From Tsukamurella asaccharolytica (GTDB taxonomy: Bacteria; Actinomycetota; Actinomycetes; Mycobacteriales; Mycobacteriaceae), in contig NZ_VIGW01000017.1 of the NCBI RefSeq assembly GCF_007858435.1, positions 1 to 58,084 of the forward strand: DNA of 58,084 bases. Reading direction: 5' to 3'. The notes beneath the pieces are model-generated. The model was not told where the DNA came from, made no database searches, and was given only the letters and a program-made list of their open reading frames with translations. Shown here in pieces: positions 15,206 through 24,101 of this stretch (its first letter is position 1; each line of letters opens with the position of its first letter). Position numbers and translations under genes: made by a program.

Positions 15206-16681
15206 TCAGGCGGGTGCGAACGGCAGCGGGGGGCGGCCCTCCCAGATCCGGCGCGAGCGCTCCTCCGGATAGGGCGCCGTCGTCGGCGGATCGTCCAGGA
15301 GTCGGGTGGTTCGGTGCTCGGCGTCGTAGCGGGGCCAGCCGGGATCGCCGGTGGCGCAGAACCGAACCCATGCGCCGAGCAGTTCGTCCGACAAGGCGCG
15401 CACCGCGGGCGCGGGATCGTCGCCGAAGAACATGCGTCCCGTCGGGCAGTCCAGGGTCCCGAACGCGAGGGGGACGTCGATGCTATGTCCGGCGCCGAAC
15501 GCCTCGGTCTCCCAGCGGATCTCGAACAGGTAGGTGGCGCCGTCGGCCGCGGTGTTGGCCTCCGCGAGGAGCACCGTCGGCATCCGGAAGGTGGCGTCCG
15601 AGTACACGATCTCCACCATCTCGTCGGCCGTCGCGTCGGGGTACGCGGCACGGTACTCGGCGGGGTCGTCGGGCGCGAACGCCTCCAGCGCGGTGGCCGC
15701 ATCGGCCTCCATGAAGCTGCCGCGGACGCCCATCATCACGCTGAAGAGCCGGAACTCGTCGCGCATGTGCCCGGCGAGCAGGTCGATGCCCGCGGCGTTC
15801 CCGTCGGTCAAGGCCTGCCACGGGGTCTGCGGCAGCAGGTCCCCGTCGATGACCGGGCAGACGACGATCCCGAGGTGGGCGAGGCGCCCCCACCGTTCCT
15901 TGTGCGCGGGGGAGTCGGCGCAAAGGGCGGTGACCTCCTCGGCGAGGCGCTGCGGCGGTACGTCAGCGAAGCCCGCCGCGGTGGGCGCGACGCCGAGGCG
16001 GTCGGCGAGCGCGGCCGTGACCTCCTTCGCCAGCGCGGGGGTGATGTTCAGGCCGGGGACCGAGTGGGTGATGGCCCGCCGGAACAGCGGCCGCGCCGCC
16101 GGGATGGTGAGCAGGGCGGCGACGGATCCCGCACCACCCGAGGTGCCGGCGATGGTGACCGCCTCGGGGTCTCCACCGAACGCCGCGATGTTCCGCCGGA
16201 TCCACTCGAGCGCGGCGATCTGGTCGAGCAAGCCCCGGTTCGACGGTGCGCCGTCCAGCAGCGCGAAGCCCTCGGCGCCCATGCGGCACTGGACGATCAC
16301 GACCACGAGGCCCTCGGCCGACAGGGCGGTCGGATCGAACATGGGATCCGCCGCGGTGCCGGCCATGTAGCCCCCGCAGGAGATCCACACCAGGACCGGC
16401 AGCCCGGACCGCGCGGGGGCGGGAGTGCACACCGTGACGGTGAGCCAGTTCGCATCGTCCGTGGCCTCCGCCTTGGGGCCGGGCCCGGATTGCGGCGGCG
16501 GGGGACCGAACTCGGTGGCGGGGCGGGTCCCGTCCCAGTGGGGGACGGGCTCCGGCGCCGCGAAGCGCAGCGCCCCGACGGGCGGCTGTGCGTACGGGAT
16601 GCCGCGGAAGATCGCGGTGCCTCCGACGTGTTCGCCCTCGACGACGCCCTCCGCCGTCCTGATCCGCGGTCGCTGCTGCAT
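15206..16681 (-). CDS. type B carboxylesterase (PnbA-like)
   Basis: This 491-residue serine esterase has GTAIFRGIPYAQPPVGALRF near the N-terminus, typical of type B carboxylesterases, and the nucleophile elbow GTSGGAGS. The likely catalytic His is in GAGHSIDVPLAFG, the usual site before the C-terminus. The oxyanion segment reads VWISCGGYMAG in place of the usual HGGG. It would hydrolyse small ester substrates in the cytosol (no signal peptide). GGAGGAG precedes ATG 16681 by five bases. It diverges from a TetR gene across an inverted repeat, which suggests induction by an ester-type ligand. Confidence 0.87.
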   Translation of the reverse strand: MQQRPRIRTAEGVVEGEHVGGTAIFRGIPYAQPPVGALRFAAPEPVPHWDGTRPATEFGPPPPQSGPGPKAEATDDANWLTVTVCTPAPARSGLPVLVWISCGGYMAGTAADPMFDPTALSAEGLVVVIVQCRMGAEGFALLDGAPSNRGLLDQIAALEWIRRNIAAFGGDPEAVTIAGTSGGAGSVAALLTIPAARPLFRRAITHSVPGLNITPALAKEVTAALADRLGVAPTAAGFADVPPQRLAEEVTALCADSPAHKERWGRLAHLGIVVCPVIDGDLLPQTPWQALTDGNAAGIDLLAGHMRDEFRLFSVMMGVRGSFMEADAATALEAFAPDDPAEYRAAYPDATADEMVEIVYSDATFRMPTVLLAEANTAADGATYLFEIRWETEAFGAGHSIDVPLAFGTLDCPTGRMFFGDDPAPAVRALSDELLGAWVRFCATGDPGWPRYDAEHRTTRLLDDPPTTAPYPEERSRRIWEGRPPLPFAPA

Positions 16682-16736
16682 ATCTGCTCCTCCGGTCTCG
16701 GCGTGTCCTCGCCCCGAGGTTATCAGCCAGTTGTAT

Positions 16737-16757
16737 TATTTCAGTCGTATTGAAATA
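16737..16757. promoter_or_regulatory. TetR operator candidate, TATTTCA-N7-TGAAATA
   Basis: Perfect 7-base arms (TATTTCA at 16737-16743, TGAAATA at 16751-16757) flank a 7-base spacer. The site is centred between the divergent carboxylesterase and TetR genes and is AT-rich in a GC-rich region. It is the natural target for the adjacent regulator. Confidence 0.65.
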
Positions 16758-16774
16758 CCCGGGGAGGATTCGCC

Positions 16775-17371
16775 GTGCCGAAACAGGTTGATCACCAGGA
16801 GCGCCGGCAGGAGATCACCCGCGCGCTGTGGCGGGTGGTGGACGCGTCCGGCATCCTCCGGCTGAGCCTGCGCGAGGTGGCGAAGGAGGCCGGAATGTCG
16901 CACGGCCAGGTGCAGCACTACTTCGCCTCGCGGCAGGAGCTGCTCGCCTTTGCGATGGACTTCGCCGCGGAGCAGACCGGGGCGCGTGTGGCGGACGGGC
17001 TGGCGCGTCTCGGAGTGGATCCGCACCCGCGCGACGTGCTGCGCCTGGTGCTGGTCGAAATGCTCCCGCTGCACCCGGATTCGCGCGCGACCAGCCGCAT
17101 GAACGCCGCCTACGTCCTCGAGGCGCTGCATGACGAGGAGATTCGTTCTCGCACCCGCGAGGGGATGGTCCGGGGGCGCGCGCAGGTCGAGGAGCTCGTC
17201 GCTGCCGCGATCGCCGACGGCCGGATCGCGGCGGACCGCGCACCGTCGACCGAGACGGACCGGCTGCTCGCGCTGACCGGCCTGACGCCCCTGCTGGAAC
17301 TGCAGGTGATCGCGCCGGCCGACGCGCTCGCCGCGATCGACCGCCACCTCGACGACCTGTTCATGCGCTGA
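16775..17371 (+). CDS. TetR-family transcriptional regulator
   Basis: This 198-residue protein has an N-terminal helix-turn-helix (SLREVAKEAGMSHGQVQHYF, about residues 30-49), followed by a mostly helical ligand-binding domain. Start GTG 16775 follows GGGGAGGA by six bases. It diverges from the carboxylesterase gene, and a 21-base inverted repeat lies between them, so autoregulation plus control of the esterase is the simplest model. The C-terminal domain resembles the BetI/TetR_C_6 group by layout, but the ligand is unknown. Confidence 0.85.
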   Translation: MPKQVDHQERRQEITRALWRVVDASGILRLSLREVAKEAGMSHGQVQHYFASRQELLAFAMDFAAEQTGARVADGLARLGVDPHPRDVLRLVLVEMLPLHPDSRATSRMNAAYVLEALHDEEIRSRTREGMVRGRAQVEELVAAAIADGRIAADRAPSTETDRLLALTGLTPLLELQVIAPADALAAIDRHLDDLFMR

Positions 17372-17451
17372 GCGCCGCCGCTTCTTTGCGATGAGATCAC
17401 CTGTAGGTAAAAAAGAGTCGCCGATGCCGCACCATCGGTTGACACTCCCTT

Positions 17452-17457
17452 TATTGT
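17452..17457 (+). promoter_or_regulatory. leaderless -10 box TATTGT of the AGCS symporter
   Basis: TATTGT is followed by seven bases and ATG 17465. No Shine-Dalgarno sequence is present. Confidence 0.5.
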
Positions 17458-17464
17458 TGCTCGC

Positions 17465-19003
17465 ATGTCTGACCTGCTGGCCACCCTGAATGAGTACGTG
17501 TGGAGTCCCGCCCTGATCTACCTGTGCCTCGGGGTCGGCGTCTACTTCTCGATCCGCTCGAGGCTGGTGCAGGTGCGCCAGATCCCCGCCATGCTGGGGC
17601 AGCTGATACACGGCGAGAAGTCCGCGTCGGGGGTGAGCTCCTTCCAGGCCCTGGCGATGTCGCTGGCCGGCCGTGTCGGCACCGGCAACATCGCCGGTGT
17701 CGCCACCGCGATCGCCTTCGGCGGTCCGGGCGCGGTGCTGTGGATGTGGGTGATGGCCTTCCTCGGCGCGTCGACCTCCTACGTCGAGTGCACGCTGGGC
17801 CAGATCTACAAGGAGCGCGACCGGCTCACCGGCGAGTACCGCGGCGGCCCGGCCTACTACTTCCGCCGGGCCCTGGCGAACGGCAAGTACGCGGTGGTCG
17901 GCAACGTCTACGGACTGCTCTTCGCCGCGGTCACCGTCCTCGCGTGCGGCCTCCTCATGCCGATGGTCCAGGCGAACTCCATGGCCGTCGCGATGGAGAG
18001 CGCCTGGGGTATCGAGCCCTGGGTCGCCGCCCTCGGCACCGTCATCGTGTTGGCCTTCGTCATCATCGGCGGCGTCAAGCGAATCGCGACCTTCGCCTCG
18101 GTCGTGGTGCCCTTCATGGCGATCCTCTACATCGCGGCGGCCCTGATCATCATGGTGTTCAACGCCGACGCGATCCCCGGCGTCATCGAACTGATCGTCC
18201 GGGAGGCCTTCGACCTGTCGGCTGGCTTCGGTGCGCTCGTCGGCACCGCCGTCATGTGGGGCGTCAAGCGCGGCGTCTACTCCAACGAGGCCGGGCAGGG
18301 CACCGGCCCGCACGCCGCAGCGGCCGCTGAGGTCAGTCACCCCGCCAAGCAGGGCCTCGCGCAGGCCTTCGCCGTGTACGTCGACACCCTGTTCGTCTGC
18401 TCCGCCACCGCGTTCATCATCCTCAGCACTGGTGCCTACCGGGTGTTCGAGGGCGACTCGGCGTCCGGCCGCGTGCTCGCCGATGGCGGCGCGCTCGTCG
18501 GCGACCCGGAGGTGGGGCCCGCGTACGCGCAGCAGGGCTTCGACACGGTTTTCAACGGCTCCGGCGCCAGCTTCATCGCGATCTCGCTCGCCTTCTTCTG
18601 CTTCACCACGATCGTCGCCTACTACTACATGGCGGAGACGAACCTGCGCTTCCTGATGGGGCGCTTCGCCGTTGTCGTGATCCCGGTGATCAATTCCGCG
18701 CTGGGCCGGGTACTCACGATGCTGCTGCAGATGCTGATCCTGGCCTCGGTCGCGATCGGCGCGGTCTCCACCGCCAAGGACGCGTGGGCGATGGGCGACC
18801 TCGGCGTCGGCCTCATGGCCTGGCTCAACATCATCGGCATCCTGGTGCTCCAGAACGCGGCCTTCAAGACCCTGCGCGACTTCGAGCGCCAGCAGAAGCT
18901 CGGCGTCGACCCGCAGTTCGACCCGACGCCGCTCGGCATCGTCAACGCCACGTTCTGGGAGGAGCGCGCCGCGTCCCGGCGGACAGACCCCGTCGACGCC
19001 TGA
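17465..19003 (+). CDS. alanine/glycine:cation symporter (AGCS family)
   Basis: This 512-residue membrane protein has about 11 segments. The family signature GRVGTGNIAGVATAIAFGGP and PGAVLWMWVMAFLGAS lies near residues 70-105. Conserved KRGVYSNEAGQGTGPHAAAA occurs mid-protein. AGCS members import alanine or glycine with Na+. It is followed at once by a perfect hairpin (19018-19054), so it is a single-gene transcript. It is the last accessory gene before rpsB. Confidence 0.88.
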   Translation: MSDLLATLNEYVWSPALIYLCLGVGVYFSIRSRLVQVRQIPAMLGQLIHGEKSASGVSSFQALAMSLAGRVGTGNIAGVATAIAFGGPGAVLWMWVMAFLGASTSYVECTLGQIYKERDRLTGEYRGGPAYYFRRALANGKYAVVGNVYGLLFAAVTVLACGLLMPMVQANSMAVAMESAWGIEPWVAALGTVIVLAFVIIGGVKRIATFASVVVPFMAILYIAAALIIMVFNADAIPGVIELIVREAFDLSAGFGALVGTAVMWGVKRGVYSNEAGQGTGPHAAAAAEVSHPAKQGLAQAFAVYVDTLFVCSATAFIILSTGAYRVFEGDSASGRVLADGGALVGDPEVGPAYAQQGFDTVFNGSGASFIAISLAFFCFTTIVAYYYMAETNLRFLMGRFAVVVIPVINSALGRVLTMLLQMLILASVAIGAVSTAKDAWAMGDLGVGLMAWLNIIGILVLQNAAFKTLRDFERQQKLGVDPQFDPTPLGIVNATFWEERAASRRTDPVDA

Positions 19004-19017
19004 CGGGGCGCGGCACC

Positions 19018-19054
19018 GTCGACCTGCGGAATCCCGGCGATTTCGCAGGTCGAC
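19018..19054 (+). terminator. hairpin terminator after the AGCS symporter
   Basis: GTCGACCTGCG (19018-19028) and CGCAGGTCGAC (19044-19054) are perfect complements around a 15-base loop, 15 bases after the stop codon. No T-run follows, as is common in actinobacteria. Confidence 0.65.
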
Positions 19055-19064
19055 GCTGCGGGCG

Positions 19065-19070
19065 TACACT
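19065..19070 (+). promoter_or_regulatory. -10 box TACACT, candidate rpsB promoter
   Basis: TACACT lies 209 bases before the rpsB start in a gene-free gap, directly after the upstream terminator. If used, it gives a leader of about 195 bases containing the hairpin at 19136-19178. Confidence 0.45.
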
Positions 19071-19135
19071 TGCCCTTGCGCTCCGTCCCGATGGCGGAGT
19101 GACTACGCGTGTTCCCCTGGCGCCCCCCTGGGCGT

Positions 19136-19178
19136 GTCGTGCAGCGCGGTCTCCTTCGATGAAGGAGTGCAGCACGAC
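19136..19178 (+). promoter_or_regulatory. structured 5' leader hairpin of rpsB-tsf
   Basis: Two nested stems are perfect: GTCGTGC (19136-19142) with GCACGAC (19172-19178), and CTCCTTC (19151-19157) with GAAGGAG (19161-19167) around a GAT loop. The leader ends about 95 bases before rpsB. In enterobacteria ribosomal protein S2 represses its own operon through a leader structure; an analogous element here is inference. Confidence 0.5.
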
Positions 19179-19273
19179 GGAACACCAGGACACCGCGCAT
19201 CGCCTCTCGCTCGCTGACCAGCGGAAACGAGGGCCGTCGCGGCGTGTACAACTGCAACTACGAAAGAGGCATC

Positions 19274-20122
19274 ATGGCTGTCGTCACCATGAAGCAGCTG
19301 CTGGACAGCGGCGCGCACTTCGGTCATCAGACCCGTCGGTGGAACCCGAAGATGAAGCGTTTCATCTTCACCGACCGCAACGGCATCTACATCATCGATC
19401 TGCAGCAGACGCTGACCTACATCGACAAGGCCTACGAGTTCGTCAAGGAGACGGTCGCCCACGGTGGCACCGTCCTCTTCGTCGGCACCAAGAAGCAGGC
19501 CCAGGAGTCGATCGCCGAAGAGGCCACCCGCGTCGGCATGCCCTACGTGAACCAGCGCTGGCTGGGCGGCATGCTCACCAACTTCCAGACGGTCCACAAG
19601 CGCCTTCAGCGGATGAAGGAGCTCGAGACCATGGAGCAGACCGGTGGCTTCGACGGTCGCACCAAGAAGGAAATCCTCATGCTCACGCGTGAGAAGAACA
19701 AGCTCGAGCGCACCCTCGGTGGTATCCGCGACATGGCCAAGGTCCCCTCGGCCATCTGGGTCGTGGACACCAACAAGGAGCACATCGCCGTGGGCGAGGC
19801 CCGCAAGCTGGGCATCCCGGTCATCGCGATCCTCGACACCAACTGCGATCCCGACCTCGTCGACTACCCGATCCCGGGCAACGACGACGCGATCCGCTCC
19901 GCCGCGCTGCTGACCAAGGTCGTGGCTTCGGCCGTGGCCGAGGGTGTGCAGGCCCGTGCGGGTGTCGCCACCGGCGACGCCAAGCCCGAGGCCGGCGCCG
20001 GCGAGCCCCTCGCCGAGTGGGAGCAGGAGCTGCTGGAGTCCGCCACCGTCGGTGCCGAGGCCCCCGCGGCCGAGGCCGCTGCGACCGAGGCTCCCGCCAC
20101 CCCCGAGACCCCGGAAGCCTGA
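19274..20122 (+). CDS. rpsB: 30S ribosomal protein S2
   Basis: This 282-residue small-subunit protein is clear from [20 protein letters not shown] and [18 protein letters not shown] near the N-terminus, and [20 protein letters not shown] mid-protein. A C-terminal Ala/Glu/Pro-rich tail (about 245-282) is typical of actinobacterial S2. Start ATG 19274, not the ATG at 19244, because AAAGAGG precedes it and the family begins [10 protein letters not shown]. It is first in the rpsB-tsf operon, with 47 bases before tsf. Confidence 0.97.
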   Translation: MAVVTMKQLLDSGAHFGHQTRRWNPKMKRFIFTDRNGIYIIDLQQTLTYIDKAYEFVKETVAHGGTVLFVGTKKQAQESIAEEATRVGMPYVNQRWLGGMLTNFQTVHKRLQRMKELETMEQTGGFDGRTKKEILMLTREKNKLERTLGGIRDMAKVPSAIWVVDTNKEHIAVGEARKLGIPVIAILDTNCDPDLVDYPIPGNDDAIRSAALLTKVVASAVAEGVQARAGVATGDAKPEAGAGEPLAEWEQELLESATVGAEAPAAEAAATEAPATPETPEA

Positions 20123-20169
20123 TCGTTTCCGGTCGCACGACCTTCCCTTCTTAGATAGGAGCCGCATAC

Positions 20170-20994
20170 ATGGCGAACTACACCGCCGCTGACGTCAAGC
20201 GTCTCCGCGACCTCACCGGGTCGGGGATGATGGACTGCAAGAACGCCCTCACCGAGACCGACGGCGATTTCGACAAGGCCGTCGAGGTGCTGCGCATCAA
20301 GGGCGCGAAGGACGTCGGCAAGCGCGCCGGTCGTTCCACCGCCGAGGGCCTCGTGGCCGCCAAGGACGGCGTGCTCATCGAGCTCAACTCCGAAACGGAC
20401 TTCGTCGCGAAGAACGAGGAGTTCCAGCAGCTCGCCGATGCGATCGTCGCCGCCGCTGCCGCGTCGGACGCCGCCACCGTCGAGGCCGTCCTCGAGCTGC
20501 CGCTCGAGAACGAGACCGTCGCGTCGCGCATCGAGGCCGCCTCGGCCAAGCTGGGCGAGAAGCTCGTGCTGCGCCGCATCGCGCGCTACGACGGCCCCGT
20601 CGCCGTCTACCTGCACAAGCGCAGCTCGGACCTGCCGCCCGCCGTGGGCGTGCTGGTTTCGTTCTCGGGCGAGGGCGACGCCGCCGCCGAGGCCGCTCGC
20701 GGCGCCGGCATGCAGGTCGCCGCGCTCAAGGCGAAGTACGCCAGCCGGGACGAGGTTCCGGCCGACGTCATCGAGAACGAGCGTCGCATCGCCGAGGAGA
20801 CCGCGCGCGCCGAGGGCAAGCCGGAGCAGGCGCTGCCGAAGATCGTCGAGGGCAAGACCGTGGCCTACTACAAGGACACCGTCCTTCCCGACCAGCCGTC
20901 GGTGACCGACAACAAGAAGTCGGTCCAGCAGGTGCTGGACGAGGCCGGCGTGAAGGTCAACGCCTTCACCCGCTTCGAGGTCGGCCAGGAGTAA
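20170..20994 (+). CDS. tsf: translation elongation factor Ts
   Basis: This 274-residue protein exchanges GDP for GTP on EF-Tu. The N-terminal UBA-like domain ends in the diagnostic [18 protein letters not shown], followed by [20 protein letters not shown] and [16 protein letters not shown] lies nine bases before ATG 20170. It is co-transcribed with rpsB and followed by an 11-bp terminator stem. Confidence 0.97.
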   Translation: MANYTAADVKRLRDLTGSGMMDCKNALTETDGDFDKAVEVLRIKGAKDVGKRAGRSTAEGLVAAKDGVLIELNSETDFVAKNEEFQQLADAIVAAAAASDAATVEAVLELPLENETVASRIEAASAKLGEKLVLRRIARYDGPVAVYLHKRSSDLPPAVGVLVSFSGEGDAAAEAARGAGMQVAALKAKYASRDEVPADVIENERRIAEETARAEGKPEQALPKIVEGKTVAYYKDTVLPDQPSVTDNKKSVQQVLDEAGVKVNAFTRFEVGQE

Positions 20995-21012
20995 CTCCTC
21001 CGATCCTCACGC

Positions 21013-21048
21013 ACGAGGCCCGCACCGATCCGTCGGAGCGGGCCTCGT
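21013..21048 (+). terminator. intrinsic terminator after tsf
   Basis: ACGAGGCCCGC (21013-21023) and GCGGGCCTCGT (21038-21048) form a perfect 11-bp stem with a 14-base loop, followed by a short pyrimidine stretch (CGTCTCTCTGCC). It lies 19 bases after the tsf stop. Confidence 0.8.
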
Positions 21049-21064
21049 CGTCTCTCTGCCCCGG

Positions 21065-21126
21065 AATTGAACACCGTTTCCGTCCACCGCGACCCGCGGA
21101 TTCGCGGTCCGAAACAGTGTTCAATT
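21065..21126. repeat. long inverted repeat related to the one at 5192-5252
   Basis: AATTGAACACCGTTTC (21065-21080) pairs with GAAACAGTGTTCAATT (21111-21126) with one mismatch. Inside, ACCGCGA and TCGCGGT form a second stem. The right arm and its G-rich follow-on (GTTCAATTGCGGGGC) closely resemble the element after the MHS symporter. It may terminate leftward or rightward transcription, or be a dispersed palindromic element. Confidence 0.55.
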
Positions 21127-21193
21127 GCGGGGCGGGGGTGGGCGTGCGGATTTCTTCAAGCTCGACGGTGGCGGTGCCTGCGAGGCTTGAGGC

Positions 21194-21589
21194 ATGAACA
21201 GCACACGCACTGACACGAACATCTGGCCCGGACTCACCTACGACGACGCGCTCGCCGCGCGCGAATGGTTGCGGCGCCTCGGCTTCGAGGAGGGAATCCT
21301 GGTCGAGGGTGACGGGGAGGGCGAGGTCGTCCACTCCGAGATGCTCTGGCCCGACGGTGGCCGGGTCATGGTCCACTCCGCCTGCAAGCAGGACAAGACC
21401 TTCTCCGTCCCGACGGGCAGCGGCAGCGTCTACGTAGTGGTCACCGACCCCGACGCCGTCTACGCCCGCGCGACGGACCTCGGCGCCCGTCTGGTGCGAG
21501 ACATGGCGGAGGAGGACTATGGCTCCAGGGGATTCTCCGTCGCCGACCCGGAGGGCAATACGTGGAGTTTCGGTACCTACGCGGGGTGA
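21194..21589 (+). CDS. VOC/glyoxalase-fold protein
   Basis: This 131-residue protein has the paired beta-alpha-beta-beta-beta layout of the vicinal oxygen chelate superfamily: WPGLTYDDALAAREWLRRLGF at the N-terminus and FSVADPEGNTWSFGTY at the C-terminus. Such proteins are often glyoxalase-, bleomycin-resistance- or PhnB-like; the substrate is unknown. It overlaps the following AraC-type gene by GTGA, so both are made together and the regulator may sense a compound the VOC protein handles. Confidence 0.8.
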   Translation: MNSTRTDTNIWPGLTYDDALAAREWLRRLGFEEGILVEGDGEGEVVHSEMLWPDGGRVMVHSACKQDKTFSVPTGSGSVYVVVTDPDAVYARATDLGARLVRDMAEEDYGSRGFSVADPEGNTWSFGTYAG

Positions 21590-22347
21590 CGGCGCCCGGT
21601 ATCGCCCGCGCCACCGCCTACGACATCGGCGTCGTCGTCCCGGGCACCCATCTCGCCGTCCCCTCGCCGACGCTGACGATGATCATCGACCTCGGGCACG
21701 GCCTGGAGCTGACGGGGCCGGGCCTGGCCGAGCGCACGACCTTCCGGCTGTGCCTCTCGGGAATGCATCCGACGCCCTATGTCGTGCACCACGACGGGCT
21801 GCAGCGCGGCGTCCAGGTGGACGTGCGGCCGAGCCTCGTCCGGGCCCTCACCGGCGCCCCCGCGGCCGAGCTCGGGGGAGAGGCCGTCGAACTCGACGAC
21901 CTGGTGCCGGGGCTCGCCGCCGAGTTGTACGGCCGTACCGCGGGCGCGCCCGCCGGCGACCGGGAGTCGGTCGCGGCGGCGGTCCTGGCGCGGTACGCCA
22001 CGTCGGGCCGCGAGGTGCAGCCCGACGCCGCGGCGGCGTGGGCCCACCTCGCCGCCCGCGCAGGACGGGTGACCGTCGCCGAACTCGTCGAGCGGTCCGG
22101 ATGGTCGGCCCGGTACCTGGCGATGAAGTTCACCGCCGAGTTCGGCATGGGGATCAAACAGGCGGCCCGCCTGATGCGGTTCGACGCCGCGCGCCGCGCA
22201 CTCGAGGCGGGGGAGTGCCCCGCCGACGTGGCCGCAGGGGCCGGCTACGCCGACCAGGCGCACCTGAGCCGCGAGGTCCGCGCTTTCGTCGGCCACTCGC
22301 CCTCGGCGTACCTCGCGCTTCGCAGGAGCGAATTCGCGCCTGTGTAG
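21586..22347 (+). CDS. AraC-family transcriptional regulator
   Basis: This 253-residue protein carries its DNA-binding region at the C-terminus (about 165-250), with VAELVERSGWSARYLAMKF and a second helix-turn-helix in ADVAAGAGYADQAHLSREVR, then GHSPSAYL, typical of AraC/XylS. The N-terminal 150 residues resemble the arabinose-binding-like half of DUF6597-type AraC proteins. GTG 21586 overlaps the VOC stop. Its TAG stop is part of the -10 box of the next gene. Confidence 0.82.
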   Translation: MTAPGIARATAYDIGVVVPGTHLAVPSPTLTMIIDLGHGLELTGPGLAERTTFRLCLSGMHPTPYVVHHDGLQRGVQVDVRPSLVRALTGAPAAELGGEAVELDDLVPGLAAELYGRTAGAPAGDRESVAAAVLARYATSGREVQPDAAAAWAHLAARAGRVTVAELVERSGWSARYLAMKFTAEFGMGIKQAARLMRFDAARRALEAGECPADVAAGAGYADQAHLSREVRAFVGHSPSAYLALRRSEFAPV

Positions 22348-22350
22348 TGT
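22345..22350 (+). promoter_or_regulatory. leaderless -10 box TAGTGT of the SGNH hydrolase
   Basis: TAGTGT is followed by six bases and GTG 22357. The first three bases are also the stop codon of the AraC gene. Confidence 0.55.
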
Positions 22351-22356
22351 CGCGGG

Positions 22357-23283
22357 GTGTCCCGGATCCGGCGTGCGATCGCCTTCGCTCTCGTGGCGTG
22401 CCTCGTGCTCGCCGTCGTCGGGGCGTCGACGGCCATCGGCGGGGGCAGCGGCTACGTGCACCACCAGACCAACGGCGAGAGCTACATCCCGGACCTTCCG
22501 GGCGGCGCCCAGTACGTCTCCCTGGGGGATAGTTACGCCGCCTCCGGCTCCCACGCCAAGGTGCGGCCGATGGACCTGTGCGCCCGCAACGGCGACGACC
22601 TCGGCCACGTCCTCGCGCAGCGGCTGCAGCCCTACTCCTTCACCGACCGGGCGTGCTCGGGCGCCACGCTCGACGACCTCACCCAGCCCTCGCCCAAGCC
22701 CAACACCTCCCCGCAGCTGTACGGCGTCGGGCCGTTCACGCGGCTCGTCACGGTGATCATCGGCGCGAACTCCCTGGGCTTCGGCAACATCGTCGTGCAC
22801 TGCCTCGGCGAACCCGACGAGCGCTGCGCCGCCGCCGCCAACCAGGACCTTCCCGGCTCGCAGGGCTGGAACTTCGTGCGCGCGCAGTACGCCGCCACCG
22901 TCGACGCCATCAAGCGCGCGGCCGCGCCCGACGTGCGGGTCGTCCTCGTCGGCTACCTCCCGTTGTTCCCGCTCGACGGTCCGCTCGACCGCGCCTGCCT
23001 CGAGCGGGCCGGGATCCCCGAGGAGAACGTCGGCCACTGGCGTACCTGGTACCGCAGCCTCGACCGGCTCATCCGCGAGGTGGCGGCGGACCGTCAGGTG
23101 ATGTACGTCCAGCCCCCGATGGACCGCACCGCCTGCGAACCGGATCCGTACGTGCGGCTGGGCGGGATCAAGCTCAAGGACCAGGAGCCCGAGGCCAACG
23201 GTTTGCACCCGACGGTCGCCGGACAGCGTGCGTTGGGCAACCTGATCGAGGACCGGCTCCGAGGAACTGCGCCGCCCGCATAG
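22357..23283 (+). CDS. secreted SGNH/GDSL-type lipase or esterase
   Basis: This 308-residue protein has an N-terminal signal ([19 protein letters not shown]). SGNH blocks are visible: [13 protein letters not shown] (block I Ser), [10 protein letters not shown], the Asn block [10 protein letters not shown], and the C-terminal His in [10 protein letters not shown]. Paired cysteines support export. Such enzymes act on lipid or acyl esters outside the membrane. The protein ends at the -10 box of pyrH. Confidence 0.85.
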   Translation: MSRIRRAIAFALVACLVLAVVGASTAIGGGSGYVHHQTNGESYIPDLPGGAQYVSLGDSYAASGSHAKVRPMDLCARNGDDLGHVLAQRLQPYSFTDRACSGATLDDLTQPSPKPNTSPQLYGVGPFTRLVTVIIGANSLGFGNIVVHCLGEPDERCAAAANQDLPGSQGWNFVRAQYAATVDAIKRAAAPDVRVVLVGYLPLFPLDGPLDRACLERAGIPEENVGHWRTWYRSLDRLIREVAADRQVMYVQPPMDRTACEPDPYVRLGGIKLKDQEPEANGLHPTVAGQRALGNLIEDRLRGTAPPA

Positions 23284-23286
23284 GAT
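23281..23286 (+). promoter_or_regulatory. leaderless -10 box TAGGAT of pyrH
   Basis: TAGGAT is followed by seven bases and GTG 23294, which supports that start over ATG 23285, since the ATG would fall inside the box. Confidence 0.55.
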
Positions 23287-23293
23287 GGTCGTC

Positions 23294-24055
23294 GTGACGG
23301 ACACGGCCCAGGGACAGCAGACGGATCAGGACGCGGAGCAACAGGCGCGGCACGGCTACAAGCGCGTGCTGCTCAAGCTGGGCGGCGAGATGTTCGGCGG
23401 TGGCGAGGTGGGACTCGATCCCGACGTGGTGACGACGGTGGCGCAGCAGATCGCGGAGGTCGCGCGCAGCGGCCACGAGATCGCCGTGGTCATCGGCGGA
23501 GGCAACTTCTTCCGCGGCGCGGAACTGCAGAACCGCGGCATGGACCGCGCCCGCTCGGACTACATGGGCATGCTCGGCACAGTGATGAACTGCCTCGCCC
23601 TGCAGGACTTCCTGCAGAAGGAGGGCGTCGACACCCGCGTGCAGACGGCCATCACCATGGGGCAGGTCGCCGAGCCGTACCTTCCCTTGCGCGCCAAGCG
23701 GCACCTCGAGAAGGGCCGCGTCGTGATCTTCGGTGCCGGCATGGGCATGCCCTACTTCTCGACCGACACCACCGCCGCGCAGCGCGCGCTGGAGATCGGC
23801 GCCGAGGTCGTGCTCATGGCGAAGGCCGTCGACGGTGTGTACGACAGCGACCCGCGCACCAACCCCCAGGCGGAGCTCTTCGACGAGATCACGCACCGCG
23901 AGGCGCTCGAGAAGGGCCTCAAGGTGGCCGACGCGACCGCGTTCAGCCTCTGCATGGACAACAAGATGCCGATGCTGGTGTTCAATCTCCTGGAGGAGGG
24001 GAACATCGCCCGCGCCGTCGCGGGGGAGAAGATCGGCACCCTCGTCCGGCCGTGA
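23294..24055 (+). CDS. pyrH: UMP kinase
   Basis: This protein of about 253 residues phosphorylates UMP to UDP for nucleotide and cell-wall precursor supply. It has the amino-acid-kinase fold motifs [41 protein letters not shown] and [20 protein letters not shown]. It heads the conserved pyrH-frr-cdsA order. GTG 23294 is preferred for the leaderless box; the variable N-terminus (about 20 residues before the core) matches mycobacterial PyrH. Confidence 0.95.
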   Translation: MTDTAQGQQTDQDAEQQARHGYKRVLLKLGGEMFGGGEVGLDPDVVTTVAQQIAEVARSGHEIAVVIGGGNFFRGAELQNRGMDRARSDYMGMLGTVMNCLALQDFLQKEGVDTRVQTAITMGQVAEPYLPLRAKRHLEKGRVVIFGAGMGMPYFSTDTTAAQRALEIGAEVVLMAKAVDGVYDSDPRTNPQAELFDEITHREALEKGLKVADATAFSLCMDNKMPMLVFNLLEEGNIARAVAGEKIGTLVRP

Positions 24056-24101
24056 TGCCGGACCCGACCACTCAATTCGTAGTAAAGGACGTGTGACGCA
24101 A

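Noticed and set aside
17439-17444. Perfect TTGACA before the AGCS symporter.
   Set aside because: It lies only seven bases before the TATTGT box, too close for a -35/-10 pair.
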